NCBI GenBank assembly: GCA_944391115.1
Contig: CALXSJ010000007.1
Coordinates: 93,169 to 157,168, forward strand
Reading direction: 5' to 3'
Source: an uncultured Victivallales bacterium
GTDB taxonomy: Bacteria; Verrucomicrobiota; Lentisphaeria; Victivallales; UBA1829
DNA: 64,000 nucleotides
Part shown: positions 7,552 through 16,754 of the stretch, piece after piece
Numbering within the stretch: position 1 is the stretch's first letter
Layout of the letters: every line of letters starts with the position of its first letter
Notes under the pieces: generated by a model
What the model was told of the DNA's origin: nothing
The model's input: only the letters and a program-made list of their open reading frames with translations
Database searches by the model: none
Position numbers and translations under genes: made by a program

Positions 7552-9282
7552 ATGGCTAAGTTTCCTCTTGAAACCATAAGGCACAGCGCGTCGCATCTGA
7601 TGGCGGCGGCGGTCCTGGAACTGTATCCCGACGTCAAGTTTGATATCGGCCCGAGCACGGAAGACGGTTTTTACTATGATTTCGATTTCGGAACATGCAA
7701 GCTGACGCCTGATGATCTTGTGAAAATCGAAGAGAAAATGGCCGAACTTGCGGCAAGGAAACTGCCGATCACCCGTTTTGAACGCTCCCGTGCGGAAGCC
7801 GTCGCGCTCCTGACGGAGAAAAAGCAGAACTTCAAGCTCGAACGCCTTGCGGACATTCCCGAAGGCGAAGCGATCTCCTTTTATCAGCTCGGCGACTTTG
7901 TCGATCTCTGCCGTGGCCCGCATGTGGACAGCACCGGCGACATCGGCGCATTCAAGCTGACCGGCATCGCAGGTTCCTATTACCGCGGCAAGGAATCCAA
8001 TCCGATGCTGACGCGCATCTACGGAACCGCTTTCGCCGATCCGAAGGAGCTCCGGGAACATCTGCGGAAAATCGAGGAGGCGAAGAAGCGCGATCACCGG
8101 AAAATCGGAAAGGAGCTGGATCTCTTCAGCGTTTCCGAAACCGTCGGCCCCGGCCTCGTCCTCTGGCATCCGCGCGGCGCGCTGATCCGCAACATCATCG
8201 AGACTTTCTGGCGCGGCGAGCACATGGCCAACGGCTATGATCTCCTGTATACGCCGCACATCGGCCGCGCCAACCTCTGGGAGACCAGCGGCCATCTGGG
8301 CTTCTACAAGGACAGCATGTATTCGCCGATGGACATCGACGACGTCGATTATTTCGTGAAGCCGATGAACTGCCCGTTCCACATTGAAATCTACAAGTCG
8401 CGCGTCCGTTCCTACCGCGAGCTGCCCTGCCGCTGGGCCGAGCTCGGGACCGTCTACCGCTATGAAAAGAGCGGCGTGCTGCACGGACTGATGCGCGTGC
8501 GCGGCTTCACGCAGGACGATGCGCACATCATCTGCACTCCGGAACAGATCGAGTCCGAAATCGAGGAGGTGCTCCGTTTCTGCCTTCATATCTGGAAGAC
8601 CTTCCAGTTCAAGGAGATCAAAGCGTATCTTTCGACCCGTCCGGAAAAGGCGGTCGGCGATCCGGCCCGCTGGGAGCAGGCGCAGAAATCGCTGGTCAAC
8701 GCCATTGAGAAGAGCGGGCTCGCCTACGAGGTGGACGAGGGCGGCGGCGCATTCTACGGACCCAAGATCGACCTGAAGGTGAAGGACGCGATCGGACGCG
8801 AATGGCAGACCTCCACCATTCAGTTCGACTTCAATCTCCCGGAGCGTTTCCAGATTCACTACATCGGAGAGGACGGCCAGCGGCACCAGCCTTACATGGT
8901 GCACCGGGCGCTCTTCGGATCGCTCGAACGCTTCTTCGGCATTCTGATCGAACATTACGCCGGAGCCTTCCCCGCGTGGCTCGCGCCGGAGCAGGTGCGC
9001 CTGATTCCGATCACGGAACGGCAGCATGAATACTGCCTGAACGCTGCAAAGGAACTGAAAAAGGCCGGATTCCGCGTCGAGTGCGACATCCGCAAGGAGA
9101 GCATGGGCGCGAAAATCAAGGATGCCAGAAACATGCGTGTGCCGTTCATGGCGGTTGTCGGCGACCGGGAGATGCAGGAAAACACCTTCTCCATCCGGTC
9201 GCGGCGCGAAGACCAGCTCGGCGCGATGGATCTCGCAACTTTTGTAAAAAAATTGCGGAATGACGTTGAAAACAAGCTTTAA
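7552..9282 (+). CDS. thrS: Threonyl-tRNA synthetase lacking the TGS domain
   Basis: This 576-residue class II synthetase charges tRNA-Thr. The N-terminal editing domain is present with its HxxxH zinc/editing motif (H11, H15) and LCRGPHV, followed by the class II core (MNCPFHIE, RVRGFTQDDAHI, GSLERFFGILIEHYAG) and the C-terminal anticodon-binding domain. The family is usually near 640 residues; here the roughly 60-residue N-terminal TGS domain is missing and the protein begins where editing-domain homology begins. An AAGGAA site upstream of the ATG supports this start. It heads the translation gene cluster; infC follows after 64 bases. Confidence 0.96.
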   Translation: MAKFPLETIRHSASHLMAAAVLELYPDVKFDIGPSTEDGFYYDFDFGTCKLTPDDLVKIEEKMAELAARKLPITRFERSRAEAVALLTEKKQNFKLERLADIPEGEAISFYQLGDFVDLCRGPHVDSTGDIGAFKLTGIAGSYYRGKESNPMLTRIYGTAFADPKELREHLRKIEEAKKRDHRKIGKELDLFSVSETVGPGLVLWHPRGALIRNIIETFWRGEHMANGYDLLYTPHIGRANLWETSGHLGFYKDSMYSPMDIDDVDYFVKPMNCPFHIEIYKSRVRSYRELPCRWAELGTVYRYEKSGVLHGLMRVRGFTQDDAHIICTPEQIESEIEEVLRFCLHIWKTFQFKEIKAYLSTRPEKAVGDPARWEQAQKSLVNAIEKSGLAYEVDEGGGAFYGPKIDLKVKDAIGREWQTSTIQFDFNLPERFQIHYIGEDGQRHQPYMVHRALFGSLERFFGILIEHYAGAFPAWLAPEQVRLIPITERQHEYCLNAAKELKKAGFRVECDIRKESMGAKIKDARNMRVPFMAVVGDREMQENTFSIRSRREDQLGAMDLATFVKKLRNDVENKL

Positions 9283-9333
9283 GCGTGCTATTTTAAAGGT
9301 TCGTGAGCCATTTTCGGAAAAAGAACTCTAACT

Positions 9334-9349
9334 GGAGGGTCATGCCATT
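9334..9349 (+). promoter_or_regulatory. Ribosome-binding site and ATT start codon of infC
   Basis: GGAGG at 9334-9338 is eight bases before an ATT at 9347. The infC frame has a TAA at 9329 and no ATG, GTG or TTG until 9434, which lies inside the conserved domain. An out-of-frame ATG at 9342 opens a six-codon mini-frame (MPLVSC) that overlaps the ATT. Confidence 0.75.
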
Positions 9350-9862
9350 AGTAAGCTGCTGAAAACGGATAGTCGGGCGTATGCGGACAAAAATCTGCTT
9401 GTCATCGGCCCGAAGGGGGAACAACTCGGCCTGATGAAACTGATTCCGGCTTGCCAGGCGGCGAAGGATGCCGGTCTGGATCTTGTTCTGGTCGCGGAGG
9501 CCAGCGATCCGCCCGTCTGCCGGATCATGAACTTCGGAAAGCTCTGCTACGAGCAGAAAAAGAAGCTCAAGGATCAGAAGAGGAATCAGCAGGCTCAGAA
9601 GGTCAAGGAGATCAAGTTCCGTCTGAATATCGCGGATCACGACTACGGGCACAAGATCGACCAGGGAGTGGAGTTCCTGGGGGACGGCTGCAAGCTGAAG
9701 GTCACGATCACCTTCAAAGGCAGGGAGATGGCGCATCCGGAGATCGGGTTCGATCTTGCGAACAGAATTGCCGAAGACCTGAAAGACGCGGGCGTCGTCG
9801 AAGGCGCTCCGAAACTTCTGGGAAAAAATATCAACATGTCCTTCAATCCGAAGGGCCACTGA
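9347..9862 (+). CDS. infC: Translation initiation factor IF-3 with ATT start codon
   Basis: IF-3 binds the 30S subunit, prevents subunit joining and rejects wrong start codons. From the ATT the protein is 171 residues, beginning (M)SKLLKTDSRAYADKNLL; the N-domain GPKGEQLGLM, the DPPVCRIMNFGKLCYEQKKK linker region and the C-domain GHKIDQGVEFL and FKGREMAHPEIG are all present. Starting at the first ATG (9434) would cut off about 29 residues of the conserved N-domain. The AUU start is the classic device by which IF-3 represses its own translation in enteric bacteria; finding it here is a sequence-based prediction. rpmI and rplT follow, the usual gene order. Confidence 0.92.
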   Translation: MSKLLKTDSRAYADKNLLVIGPKGEQLGLMKLIPACQAAKDAGLDLVLVAEASDPPVCRIMNFGKLCYEQKKKLKDQKRNQQAQKVKEIKFRLNIADHDYGHKIDQGVEFLGDGCKLKVTITFKGREMAHPEIGFDLANRIAEDLKDAGVVEGAPKLLGKNINMSFNPKGH

Positions 9863-9927
9863 GACAGGCCGAGCGGCATCTGCCGTCTCAGAAGAGAAAA
9901 CTCTATTAAGCAAGAAGGAGAAAAACG

Positions 9928-10125
9928 ATGCCTAAGATGAAGACGAGGAAGTGCATTTCCAAGCGAGTGAAACGCACGGGAACCGGCAAGTTCAAGTACT
10001 ACAAGGCCGGACGCAGACACCTGATGACCGGTAAGGGCGGCAAGAGAAAACGTCATCTGAGAAGAGACGGCATTCTTCAGGCCAGCGAAATGAAACGCAT
10101 CGCCAAGGCTCTGCCTTACGGCTGA
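9928..10125 (+). CDS. rpmI: 50S ribosomal protein L35
   Basis: The 65-residue basic protein MPKMKTRKCISKRVKRTGTG has the typical L35 length and the KRKRHLRR segment. It is a structural protein of the large subunit. A strong AAGGAG site precedes the ATG. It lies between infC and rplT, as in most bacteria. Confidence 0.97.
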   Translation: MPKMKTRKCISKRVKRTGTGKFKYYKAGRRHLMTGKGGKRKRHLRRDGILQASEMKRIAKALPYG

Positions 10126-10157
10126 CGCAAACCCCTTAACACCGGAGACAAGTTGAA

Positions 10158-10508
10158 ATGAGAGTTACAGCCGCAGTTCCTTCCAGAAAGCGCCGCAAAC
10201 GCGCAATTGAAAGAGCCAAAGGTTTTTACGGTGCGAGCAGCAAGAGAATCCGCACCGTATATGACGCGGTCGACAAGGCCGACGCCCATGCGTATGTCGG
10301 CAGAAAACAGAAGAAGCGCCAGTACAGAAGACTCTGGACCGTTCGCATCAACGCCGCCTGCAGAATGATGGATTTCACCTACAGCAAGCTGATGAACGGT
10401 CTCAAGAAAGCCAACATCAACATCAACAGAAAAGTGATCGCCGATCTCGCGGTCAACGATATGGAAGCGTTTAAAGCCCTGGTCGAAAAAGCCAAGGCCG
10501 CCTGCTGA
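10158..10508 (+). CDS. rplT: 50S ribosomal protein L20
   Basis: The 116-residue protein begins MRVTAAVPSRKRRKRAIERA and shows the L20 signature region with ARKQKK-like GRKQKKRQYRRLWTVRINAA. It is needed for early assembly of the 50S subunit and in other bacteria represses its own operon by binding the mRNA. A terminator-like hairpin follows, between rplT and pheS. Confidence 0.97.
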   Translation: MRVTAAVPSRKRRKRAIERAKGFYGASSKRIRTVYDAVDKADAHAYVGRKQKKRQYRRLWTVRINAACRMMDFTYSKLMNGLKKANININRKVIADLAVNDMEAFKALVEKAKAAC

Positions 10509-10532
10509 CCATATTTACAAAGTATTCTAATC

Positions 10533-10577
10533 AATGCGGGCTGCCGGCAGGCCGGTGGACCCGCATTTTTTATTTTA
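10533..10577 (+). terminator. Terminator or attenuator between rplT and pheS
   Basis: AATGCGGG (10533-10540) pairs with CCCGCATT (10560-10567), an inner CCGG/CCGG pair adds stability, and a T-rich tail (TTTTTTATTTT) follows. It lies 22 bases before the pheS ATG, so it may act as an attenuator for pheST as well as ending the upstream transcript. Confidence 0.75.
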
Positions 10578-10598
10578 CATCAGGAAAGAGATACGACA

Positions 10599-11618
10599 AT
10601 GCTCAATGAACTGCTTGCAAAACTCGACGCTGTCACAGCCGAGGCGAAAACACTTCTCGCCGACGCAAAAACCGCTGCGGACGTCGAAAATGCCAAAAAC
10701 AAACTGACCGGGCGGAACGGCGCACTTACCGCGCTTGCCCCGATGATGGGAAAAATCGCGAAAGAGGACAAGCCGACAGCCGGAAAGGCCTTCAATGAAG
10801 CCAAAAACACCGTTCAGGCGATGATCGAGGAAGCGCGCGAACGTCTCGGCGCATCCAAGGTCTCGGCGGAGGCCGTCGATGTGACGCTTCCCGGACGCAG
10901 ATGGCCGGTCGGACGCAAACATCCTGTCAGTCAGACCATCGACGAATGCTGCGCGATTTTCCGCAGAATGGGATTCGTCGTTGCGGAAGGTCCTGAAATC
11001 GAGACGGTGAAAAACTGCTTCGATGCGCTGAACGCTCCGGTCGACCATCCGTCGCGCGATCCGAAGGACACTTTCTACTTCGATGATGGAAGACTGCTCC
11101 GGACACAGACCTCCACCGTGCAGATCCGCACAATGCTTGCTCAGAAGCCGCCGATCCGGATTGTTTCGCCGGGGCGGTGCTTCCGCCGTGACACTCCGGA
11201 TGCCACGCACGGCGTGCACTTCCACCAGATTGAGGGACTTTACATCGACCATGACGTATCCCTTGCCGACCTCAAGAGCACGCTGGAGGCTTTCGCGACG
11301 GAATTTTTCGGCGACTCGGTCGCCATCCGGATGCGCCCGCATTTCTTCCCGTTCACGGAGCCCAGCGTCGAGTGCGACTTCTCCTGCGTCATGTGCGGCG
11401 GGAAAGGCTGCCGCGTCTGCAAAAATTCCGGCTGGCTGGAAATTCTCGGCTGCGGCATGGTGAATCCGAACGTTCTGCGCAACGTCGGGATCAACCCTGA
11501 AAAATGGCAGGGATTCGCGTTTGGCATGGGAATTGAACGTCTGACAATGCTCAAACACAGGATCGGCGATCTGAGACTCTTCTCCGAAAACGATCTGCGT
11601 TTCCTCAAACAGTTCTAA
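10599..11618 (+). CDS. pheS: Phenylalanyl-tRNA synthetase alpha subunit
   Basis: The 339-residue catalytic subunit of the (alpha-beta)2 enzyme that charges tRNA-Phe. It has an N-terminal coiled-coil arm (about 1-90), then the class II core with SPGRCFRRDTPDATH, HFHQIEGL, FFPFTEPS and the motif 3 region GFAFGMGIERLTML. Length and motifs are normal. pheT starts 16 bases downstream, so the two subunits are co-translated from one message. Confidence 0.97.
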   Translation: MLNELLAKLDAVTAEAKTLLADAKTAADVENAKNKLTGRNGALTALAPMMGKIAKEDKPTAGKAFNEAKNTVQAMIEEARERLGASKVSAEAVDVTLPGRRWPVGRKHPVSQTIDECCAIFRRMGFVVAEGPEIETVKNCFDALNAPVDHPSRDPKDTFYFDDGRLLRTQTSTVQIRTMLAQKPPIRIVSPGRCFRRDTPDATHGVHFHQIEGLYIDHDVSLADLKSTLEAFATEFFGDSVAIRMRPHFFPFTEPSVECDFSCVMCGGKGCRVCKNSGWLEILGCGMVNPNVLRNVGINPEKWQGFAFGMGIERLTMLKHRIGDLRLFSENDLRFLKQF

Positions 11619-11634
11619 GAAGGAGCGATTCCAG

Positions 11635-14043
11635 ATGAAAGTATCACTGAACTGGCTGAAAAATTATATCGAACTGAAGTCTACGCCCGAGGAACTGGCG
11701 AACACGCTGACGATGGCGGGACTTGAAGTGGAAGAGATCACAACCCGCGGCGTGATTCCCTCCGGCGTAGTTGTCGCAAAAATCGTCAGCCGCGAAAAAC
11801 ACCCGAATTCCGACCATCTGTCCGTCTGCCAGGTCGATGCGGGAGGCGGGAACATCCTTCAGATCGTCTGCGGCGCTCCGAACTGCGACGCGGGCAATGT
11901 GGTTCCTCTGGCGACCATCGGCACGGTTTTTCCTGATCCGGAAGGGGGGAAGGACTTCGTTATCAGCAAATGCAGACTGCGGGGCATCGAGTCTTTCGGC
12001 ATGATGTGCAGCGAACGCGAGCTCGGAATCAGCGATGAGCACGGCGGGCTGATGATCCTGCCCGCGGACTATGTTCCCGGCACACCGCTCAACGATCTGA
12101 TTGAAAAGGACACCGTTTATACGGTGGAGATCACACCGAACCGTCCGGACTGGCTTTCCCACTGGGGCGTTGCGCGCGACATTGCGGCGCTCTGCGGCGG
12201 AAGGCGTTCCTTCCCGCACATGAGTCTGCCGTCGCCGGAGGGATTTGAGGACTGGAGCAGTCTTGTCACAGTCGAAGCGCAGGATCTCTGCCCGGAATAC
12301 ACGGCGCGCGTCGTCCGGGGCGTCACGGTCAGGGAGAGTCCGCAGTGGCTCAAGGACCGTCTGGAAGCCGTCGGCATCCGCTCGATCAACAACATCGTCG
12401 ACATCACCAACTTTGTCATGATGGAGTTCGGGGAACCGCTCCACGCGTTCGACACCCGTTTTCTGGAAGGGAAGAAAATCGTCGTCCGCCGCGCCGCGGA
12501 CAAGGAGAAGATCGTCGCGCTCGACGGAAAGGAATATGAACTGGACAGCAGCATGCTGGTGATTGCCGATGAGAAAAAGCCGGTCGCGATCGCCGGCGTC
12601 ATGGGCGGCGAATACAGCGGCGTGCTTCCGGATACGACCGAGGTTCTGATCGAGAGCGCCTATTTCAATCCGACAAGCATCCGCATGACCTCGCGCAAGC
12701 TCGGGCTTTCAAGCGACTCCTCCTACCGCTTCGAGCGCGGTGTGGACCGCGACATGCTGGAAAATGCCAGCTCCCGGGCGGTCTCGCTGATTCTGGAACT
12801 GGCGGGCGGCAAGCTGGTCAGTCCGCTGGTGAAGGTCGAAACGCTCAAGGAGGAGCATCCGCGCATTCTCTGCCATTTCTCGAAGATCACAAGTCTCCTG
12901 GGGATGGAGGTTCCGAACATGCGCATGGTGGAGATCTTCCGCGCCCTCGGGCTCGGCGTCTCCGACATTACGGATGACACCTGTCTCGTCACGGTGCCCT
13001 CGTTCCGCGCGGACATCCGGGAGACCGCCGATCTCGCCGAGGAAGTCGCCCGCATTCACGGCCTGGACAAACTGCCGCGCATTCCGGTCAATGCCAAGCG
13101 GACCGTTTCGTTCCGCTCCGACGCCTATGCCGCGCTGGAACAGCTTCGCGACCAGTTCGTCGCCGCAGGCCTTTACGAATGCGTGAACACCAGTCTGATC
13201 GATGAAAAGGCGGCGCTCGGCGACCTGATCTTTGAAAAGGACGACCTGCTCGCCGTCAACAATCCGATCAGTCTGGATCTTGCGATTCTGCGTCCCTCCC
13301 TGCTTCCGGGCATGCTGGCGACGGTCAAGCGGAACATTTCGCGCAAGAACAGCGATCTGGCGCTGTTCGAAATCGGGCGCGTCTTCTGCAAGAATCCGGC
13401 GAAATATCCGGAGGAGCGCGACGAGCTTGCCATTCTCATGACAGGAAGAGCGCACCCCGAACGCTATTCGGCGGAACGTGCCGTGACATTTGATTTCTAC
13501 GACATCAAAGGCGTTCTGGAGTCCGTTCTGGAAACGCGCCGGACGGCCGATTACAAATTTGTCGCGGCGAAGGATCCGCGCTTCACGGACGGCGTCTGCG
13601 CACAGCTCATGATCGACGGCAAAGCTGCCGGCGTGCTCGGCAAGCTGAACGACAAGATGACCAAAGGCATGCGTCTCCAGCATGATCTCTACGGCGCGGT
13701 GATCCAGCTGGATCAGCTGCTGAACGCGAAGGAGAAATCCGGTCTTTACGTTCCGATCTCCCAGTTCCCGCCGGTGACGCGAGATGTGGCTTTCCTCGCT
13801 CCCGCGGACATGGAGAACAGCACCGTGATCGACTTCATCCGGAACGCCCGGGTGCCGAATCTGGTCAGTGTCGAAATCTTCGACCTCTTCAAGGGTGCGC
13901 CGCTGAAAGAGGGAACGCGCAGCATGGCCTACACGCTCACGTTCCGTTCCGATGAGCGGACGCTGACCGACCAGGAAGTCAACGAGGCGCATGAAAAACT
14001 GCGCGCAAAGCTGGTTTCCGGTCTTGGTGTCGAATTGCGCTGA
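11635..14043 (+). CDS. pheT: Phenylalanyl-tRNA synthetase beta subunit
   Basis: The 802-residue beta subunit has the N-terminal tRNA-binding (OB) domain (VAKIVSREKHPNSDHLSVCQVD), the B3/B4 editing domain, B5, the degenerate synthetase core, and the C-terminal ferredoxin-like anticodon-binding domain ending FRSDERTLTDQEVNEAHEKL. It edits Tyr-tRNA-Phe and helps bind tRNA. An AAGGAG site precedes the ATG. The length is typical of bacterial PheT. Confidence 0.97.
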   Translation: MKVSLNWLKNYIELKSTPEELANTLTMAGLEVEEITTRGVIPSGVVVAKIVSREKHPNSDHLSVCQVDAGGGNILQIVCGAPNCDAGNVVPLATIGTVFPDPEGGKDFVISKCRLRGIESFGMMCSERELGISDEHGGLMILPADYVPGTPLNDLIEKDTVYTVEITPNRPDWLSHWGVARDIAALCGGRRSFPHMSLPSPEGFEDWSSLVTVEAQDLCPEYTARVVRGVTVRESPQWLKDRLEAVGIRSINNIVDITNFVMMEFGEPLHAFDTRFLEGKKIVVRRAADKEKIVALDGKEYELDSSMLVIADEKKPVAIAGVMGGEYSGVLPDTTEVLIESAYFNPTSIRMTSRKLGLSSDSSYRFERGVDRDMLENASSRAVSLILELAGGKLVSPLVKVETLKEEHPRILCHFSKITSLLGMEVPNMRMVEIFRALGLGVSDITDDTCLVTVPSFRADIRETADLAEEVARIHGLDKLPRIPVNAKRTVSFRSDAYAALEQLRDQFVAAGLYECVNTSLIDEKAALGDLIFEKDDLLAVNNPISLDLAILRPSLLPGMLATVKRNISRKNSDLALFEIGRVFCKNPAKYPEERDELAILMTGRAHPERYSAERAVTFDFYDIKGVLESVLETRRTADYKFVAAKDPRFTDGVCAQLMIDGKAAGVLGKLNDKMTKGMRLQHDLYGAVIQLDQLLNAKEKSGLYVPISQFPPVTRDVAFLAPADMENSTVIDFIRNARVPNLVSVEIFDLFKGAPLKEGTRSMAYTLTFRSDERTLTDQEVNEAHEKLRAKLVSGLGVELR

Positions 14044-14057
14044 AGCGCCTTTCTTGC

Positions 14058-14085
14058 GCGGAAGCGGGATGTTTTCCGCTTCCGC
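14058..14085 (+). terminator. Strong hairpin after pheT
   Basis: GCGGAAGCGG and CCGCTTCCGC form a perfect 10-bp stem with an eight-base loop, 15 bases after the pheT stop. No T run follows, so it may stabilise or process the transcript rather than end it. Confidence 0.5.
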
Positions 14086-14124
14086 CGCATATTCGGATAC
14101 GCCGGGGCAAACAAAGGATGATTC

Positions 14125-15456
14125 ATGGATATTGAAGATTTTTCCGCGAACCGCGGACCGCGCCTGAGGGCTTTGATTCCCTTCGGTGTGTTCCTTGTGT
14201 TTTACATGGGACTTTCAATTGCATCTGGCGATTTTTACCGGGTGCCGATGACGGTTGCGTTTCTCGTCGCCTCGGCTTCCGCGCTGGTGCTGAATCACAA
14301 GGCGTCGCTGCGGAGCAAAATCGACCTTTTCGCGCACGGCATGGGCGACATCAACATCATGACGATGTGCCTGATTTTTGTACTGGCCGGCGCGTTTGCC
14401 GAAACCGCGCGGCGGATGGGGGCCGTGGATTCCACCATTCAGATTGCGCTCTCGTTCATTCCTCCCGACCTGATGCTTTGCGGCCTGTTCGTTGTCGCCT
14501 GTTTCATCTCTCTTGCGATCGGGACGTCGGTCGGTACGATTGTGGCGCTGACGCCGATTGCGCTCGGCGTGACGCAGACACTGGGCATTTCCGGGGGACT
14601 CTGCCTCGGCGCCGTGGTCGGAGGTTCCATGTTCGGCGACAATCTCTCCATGATTTCGGACACCACCATCGCCGCGACCCGGACGCAGGGCATTGAGATG
14701 CGGGAGAAATTCACCGCGAATCTTCATATTGCGGCTCCGGCCGCGGTCGTGACCGTGATTCTGTATCTGATTCTGAGTCATGCGGGAGCCGCCGTCGCAG
14801 TGAAGCCCCTGAACTTGAAAATGGTTCTCGACGTGATTCCGTATCTCTGCGTTCTTGTTCTGGCGCTGACCGGACTGAACGTCATGGCGCTGCTGATGCT
14901 CGGCACGCTGCTTGCCGGAGTGATCGGGATCGTGAACGGTTCGTTCAGTTTCTGGGAGTTTCTCGCCGCCGCGGGAGTGGGAGCCAGGAGCATGGCGGAC
15001 ACACTGATTGTTGCGCTTCTGGCGGGCGGACTGCTGAAGGTGATCCGTTATAACGGCGGAATCGAATATCTGATGCGGAAGATTGAGCGTCTGGTCCGGG
15101 GGCGCAGGAGCTGTGAATTCGGGATTGCGCTGCTTGTGGGAGTCGTGAATATCTTTACGGCGAACAACACCGTGGCGATTGTGATTGCCGGCCCGATTGC
15201 AAAGGATCTGGCGAAACGCTACGATGTGACTCCGGCGCGTTCCGCAAGCATTCTGGACACGACGTCATGCATCGTGCAGGGCATGATCCCCTACGGGGCG
15301 CAGATCCTGTCCGCCGTCGGACTGGCAGGCGCCGCGGCAGTCAGCGCTTCGGAGGTGATGAAATTTCTCTGCTATCCCTATGCGCTGGCGCTTTGTCTGC
15401 TTGCCTCCATTCTGTTTTTCCGCGGAAACAGAAACCGTTCCTGCGGAACTTCCTGA
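14125..15456 (+). CDS. NhaC-family Na+/H+ antiporter
   Basis: The 443-residue integral membrane protein has about eleven hydrophobic segments. The NhaC signature GGSMFGDNLSMISDTTIAATRTQG is present at about residues 170-193, with GTSVGTIVALTP before it and the repeated FTANNTVAIVIAGP in the C-terminal half, giving the inverted-repeat look of this family. It probably exchanges external protons for internal sodium at the inner membrane, possibly with a carboxylate or amino acid substrate as in some relatives. It is transcribed alone. Confidence 0.88.
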   Translation: MDIEDFSANRGPRLRALIPFGVFLVFYMGLSIASGDFYRVPMTVAFLVASASALVLNHKASLRSKIDLFAHGMGDINIMTMCLIFVLAGAFAETARRMGAVDSTIQIALSFIPPDLMLCGLFVVACFISLAIGTSVGTIVALTPIALGVTQTLGISGGLCLGAVVGGSMFGDNLSMISDTTIAATRTQGIEMREKFTANLHIAAPAAVVTVILYLILSHAGAAVAVKPLNLKMVLDVIPYLCVLVLALTGLNVMALLMLGTLLAGVIGIVNGSFSFWEFLAAAGVGARSMADTLIVALLAGGLLKVIRYNGGIEYLMRKIERLVRGRRSCEFGIALLVGVVNIFTANNTVAIVIAGPIAKDLAKRYDVTPARSASILDTTSCIVQGMIPYGAQILSAVGLAGAAAVSASEVMKFLCYPYALALCLLASILFFRGNRNRSCGTS

Positions 15457-15557
15457 CTCTTTTCCGGAGAAGCTGCTTGCTTTTTGCCTTTCGACGGTTA
15501 TTTTTAACCCGTGAGGGAAAACGCAAATTCCAGCGGAACTGAAAGAACGGAGGTTTC

Positions 15558-15779
15558 ATGATGAAAAGATGGATTGCACTGCTTCTTCTCTGTGCGGCGG
15601 CCGGACTGTTGTCCGCGTGCGGCGACAACGGAACATCGGAAACCGTGAAAAGCGCGGATAAAACGGCGGATTATCTGAGCGGGAACAAGTCTGTCGAGCA
15701 GGGGAGGAAAATTGCCCGGAAACTTGACAAAACGAATTCGGATTACAACAAGAAACTGGAAAATGCGCTGAACGAGTGA
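15558..15779 (+). CDS. Small predicted lipoprotein
   Basis: The 73-residue protein has a signal peptide (MMKRWIALLLLCAAAGL) ending in the lipobox LSAC with the lipidated Cys at residue 20. The mature part of about 53 residues is charged and probably helical (KSADKTADYLSGNKSVEQGRK). No family is recognised. A CGGAGG ribosome site supports the start; the second ATG, one codon on, is equally possible. It would be anchored in the inner or outer membrane. Confidence 0.75.
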   Translation: MMKRWIALLLLCAAAGLLSACGDNGTSETVKSADKTADYLSGNKSVEQGRKIARKLDKTNSDYNKKLENALNE

Positions 15780-15937
15780 TGTTTCCCCGTTTTTGTCCCG
15801 GCCGGAATCCGCTGTCCCGTTCCGGATGTGTCTTCCCGGAATATTTTCCGCATTCGGCGCTGCCGCCTGTGCGGCAGCCGCCCATCGGTCTTCCGGAAGA
15901 AAGCTCTGGAAAAAGTGTTCAGTCCGTCGATATTTTT

Positions 15938-15965
15938 TTGCTTTTTCAAGATTTTGCAGTAAATT
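15938..15965 (+). promoter_or_regulatory. Possible promoter upstream of the 16008 gene
   Basis: TTGCTT, 16-base spacer, TAAATT. Transcription would start near 15972, which argues against a TTG start at 15975 and for the ATG at 16008. Confidence 0.35.
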
Positions 15966-16007
15966 GAAGGCGGATTGCATTTAGGAACCCATGCGGATGC
16001 GGTGCGG

Positions 16008-16682
16008 ATGAAATATCAGAAAAACAAAACGGGGATGATTGATAAAGTCAAACGCAGTTTTCTGCGGATGACTTCTCCGTTCGAATTCGGGGGATCCCGG
16101 AGATCCGGTTCGCTGGCGTCCATCAATTTCCCTCCGGAAATGGCACAGCGCGACGCGGCATACTGCTGCGCCCTGAAGTTGCTGAGAGTCAATCTGTTTT
16201 CCCATTCCGACGAGGAGCGGCGGGGGATCTATTCTCTTGCGGCGGCCCTGATCGGCATTTCTCTGGAAAAAGCGGAAAGCATCTACAAGGCCGCCCGGAA
16301 TGAGCGCCGCACTCTGGAGTATGCGGAGATGATCCGTTTCGCCGTTCTGGTGAAAAACCTTCTGGGAACCCTGAGAGATCTTGCGGATTATCAGTATTTC
16401 ATTGACCAGACGGAGAATGGCATGACTGCGTTTTTCGGGAACACGCTCATCAATAATTTCAAGATATCGGACGGGACGTTTTCCAACAGTGAGATCGGGA
16501 TTTACAATCTGCTGATCGGCATGCTGGATGATGCGGAATCCACGGTTCTGGCCTCTCAGACGCAGACGCGCAAGCTTCTGACGAAGTCCGAAATGGAACG
16601 TTATGAAAAAGCTTATGCGGCCTATCTTGCCGTCTTTGAAAAAATGGATCCGAAAAATCCGCAATTCATGCCTGAAATATGA
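16008..16682 (+). CDS. Protein of unknown function
   Basis: The 224-residue soluble protein matches no family I recognise. It is mostly helical and charged, with a motif-like stretch FEFGGSRRSGSLASINFPPE near the N-terminus and a run NNFKISDGTFSNSEIGIYNL in the second half. There is no signal peptide or membrane helix. The frame also opens at a TTG (15975), but the ATG at 16008 agrees better with the predicted promoter; MIDKVKR at 16035 is a third option. It is likely transcribed alone, before the sugar transporter operon. Confidence 0.7.
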   Translation: MKYQKNKTGMIDKVKRSFLRMTSPFEFGGSRRSGSLASINFPPEMAQRDAAYCCALKLLRVNLFSHSDEERRGIYSLAAALIGISLEKAESIYKAARNERRTLEYAEMIRFAVLVKNLLGTLRDLADYQYFIDQTENGMTAFFGNTLINNFKISDGTFSNSEIGIYNLLIGMLDDAESTVLASQTQTRKLLTKSEMERYEKAYAAYLAVFEKMDPKNPQFMPEI

Positions 16683-16754
16683 TATTTTCCGGATCTTCTC
16701 TTCCGGATCTTCCGTTTTTTCCGTAATTTTTCATGTTTCCCGGTACAAAAAAAC

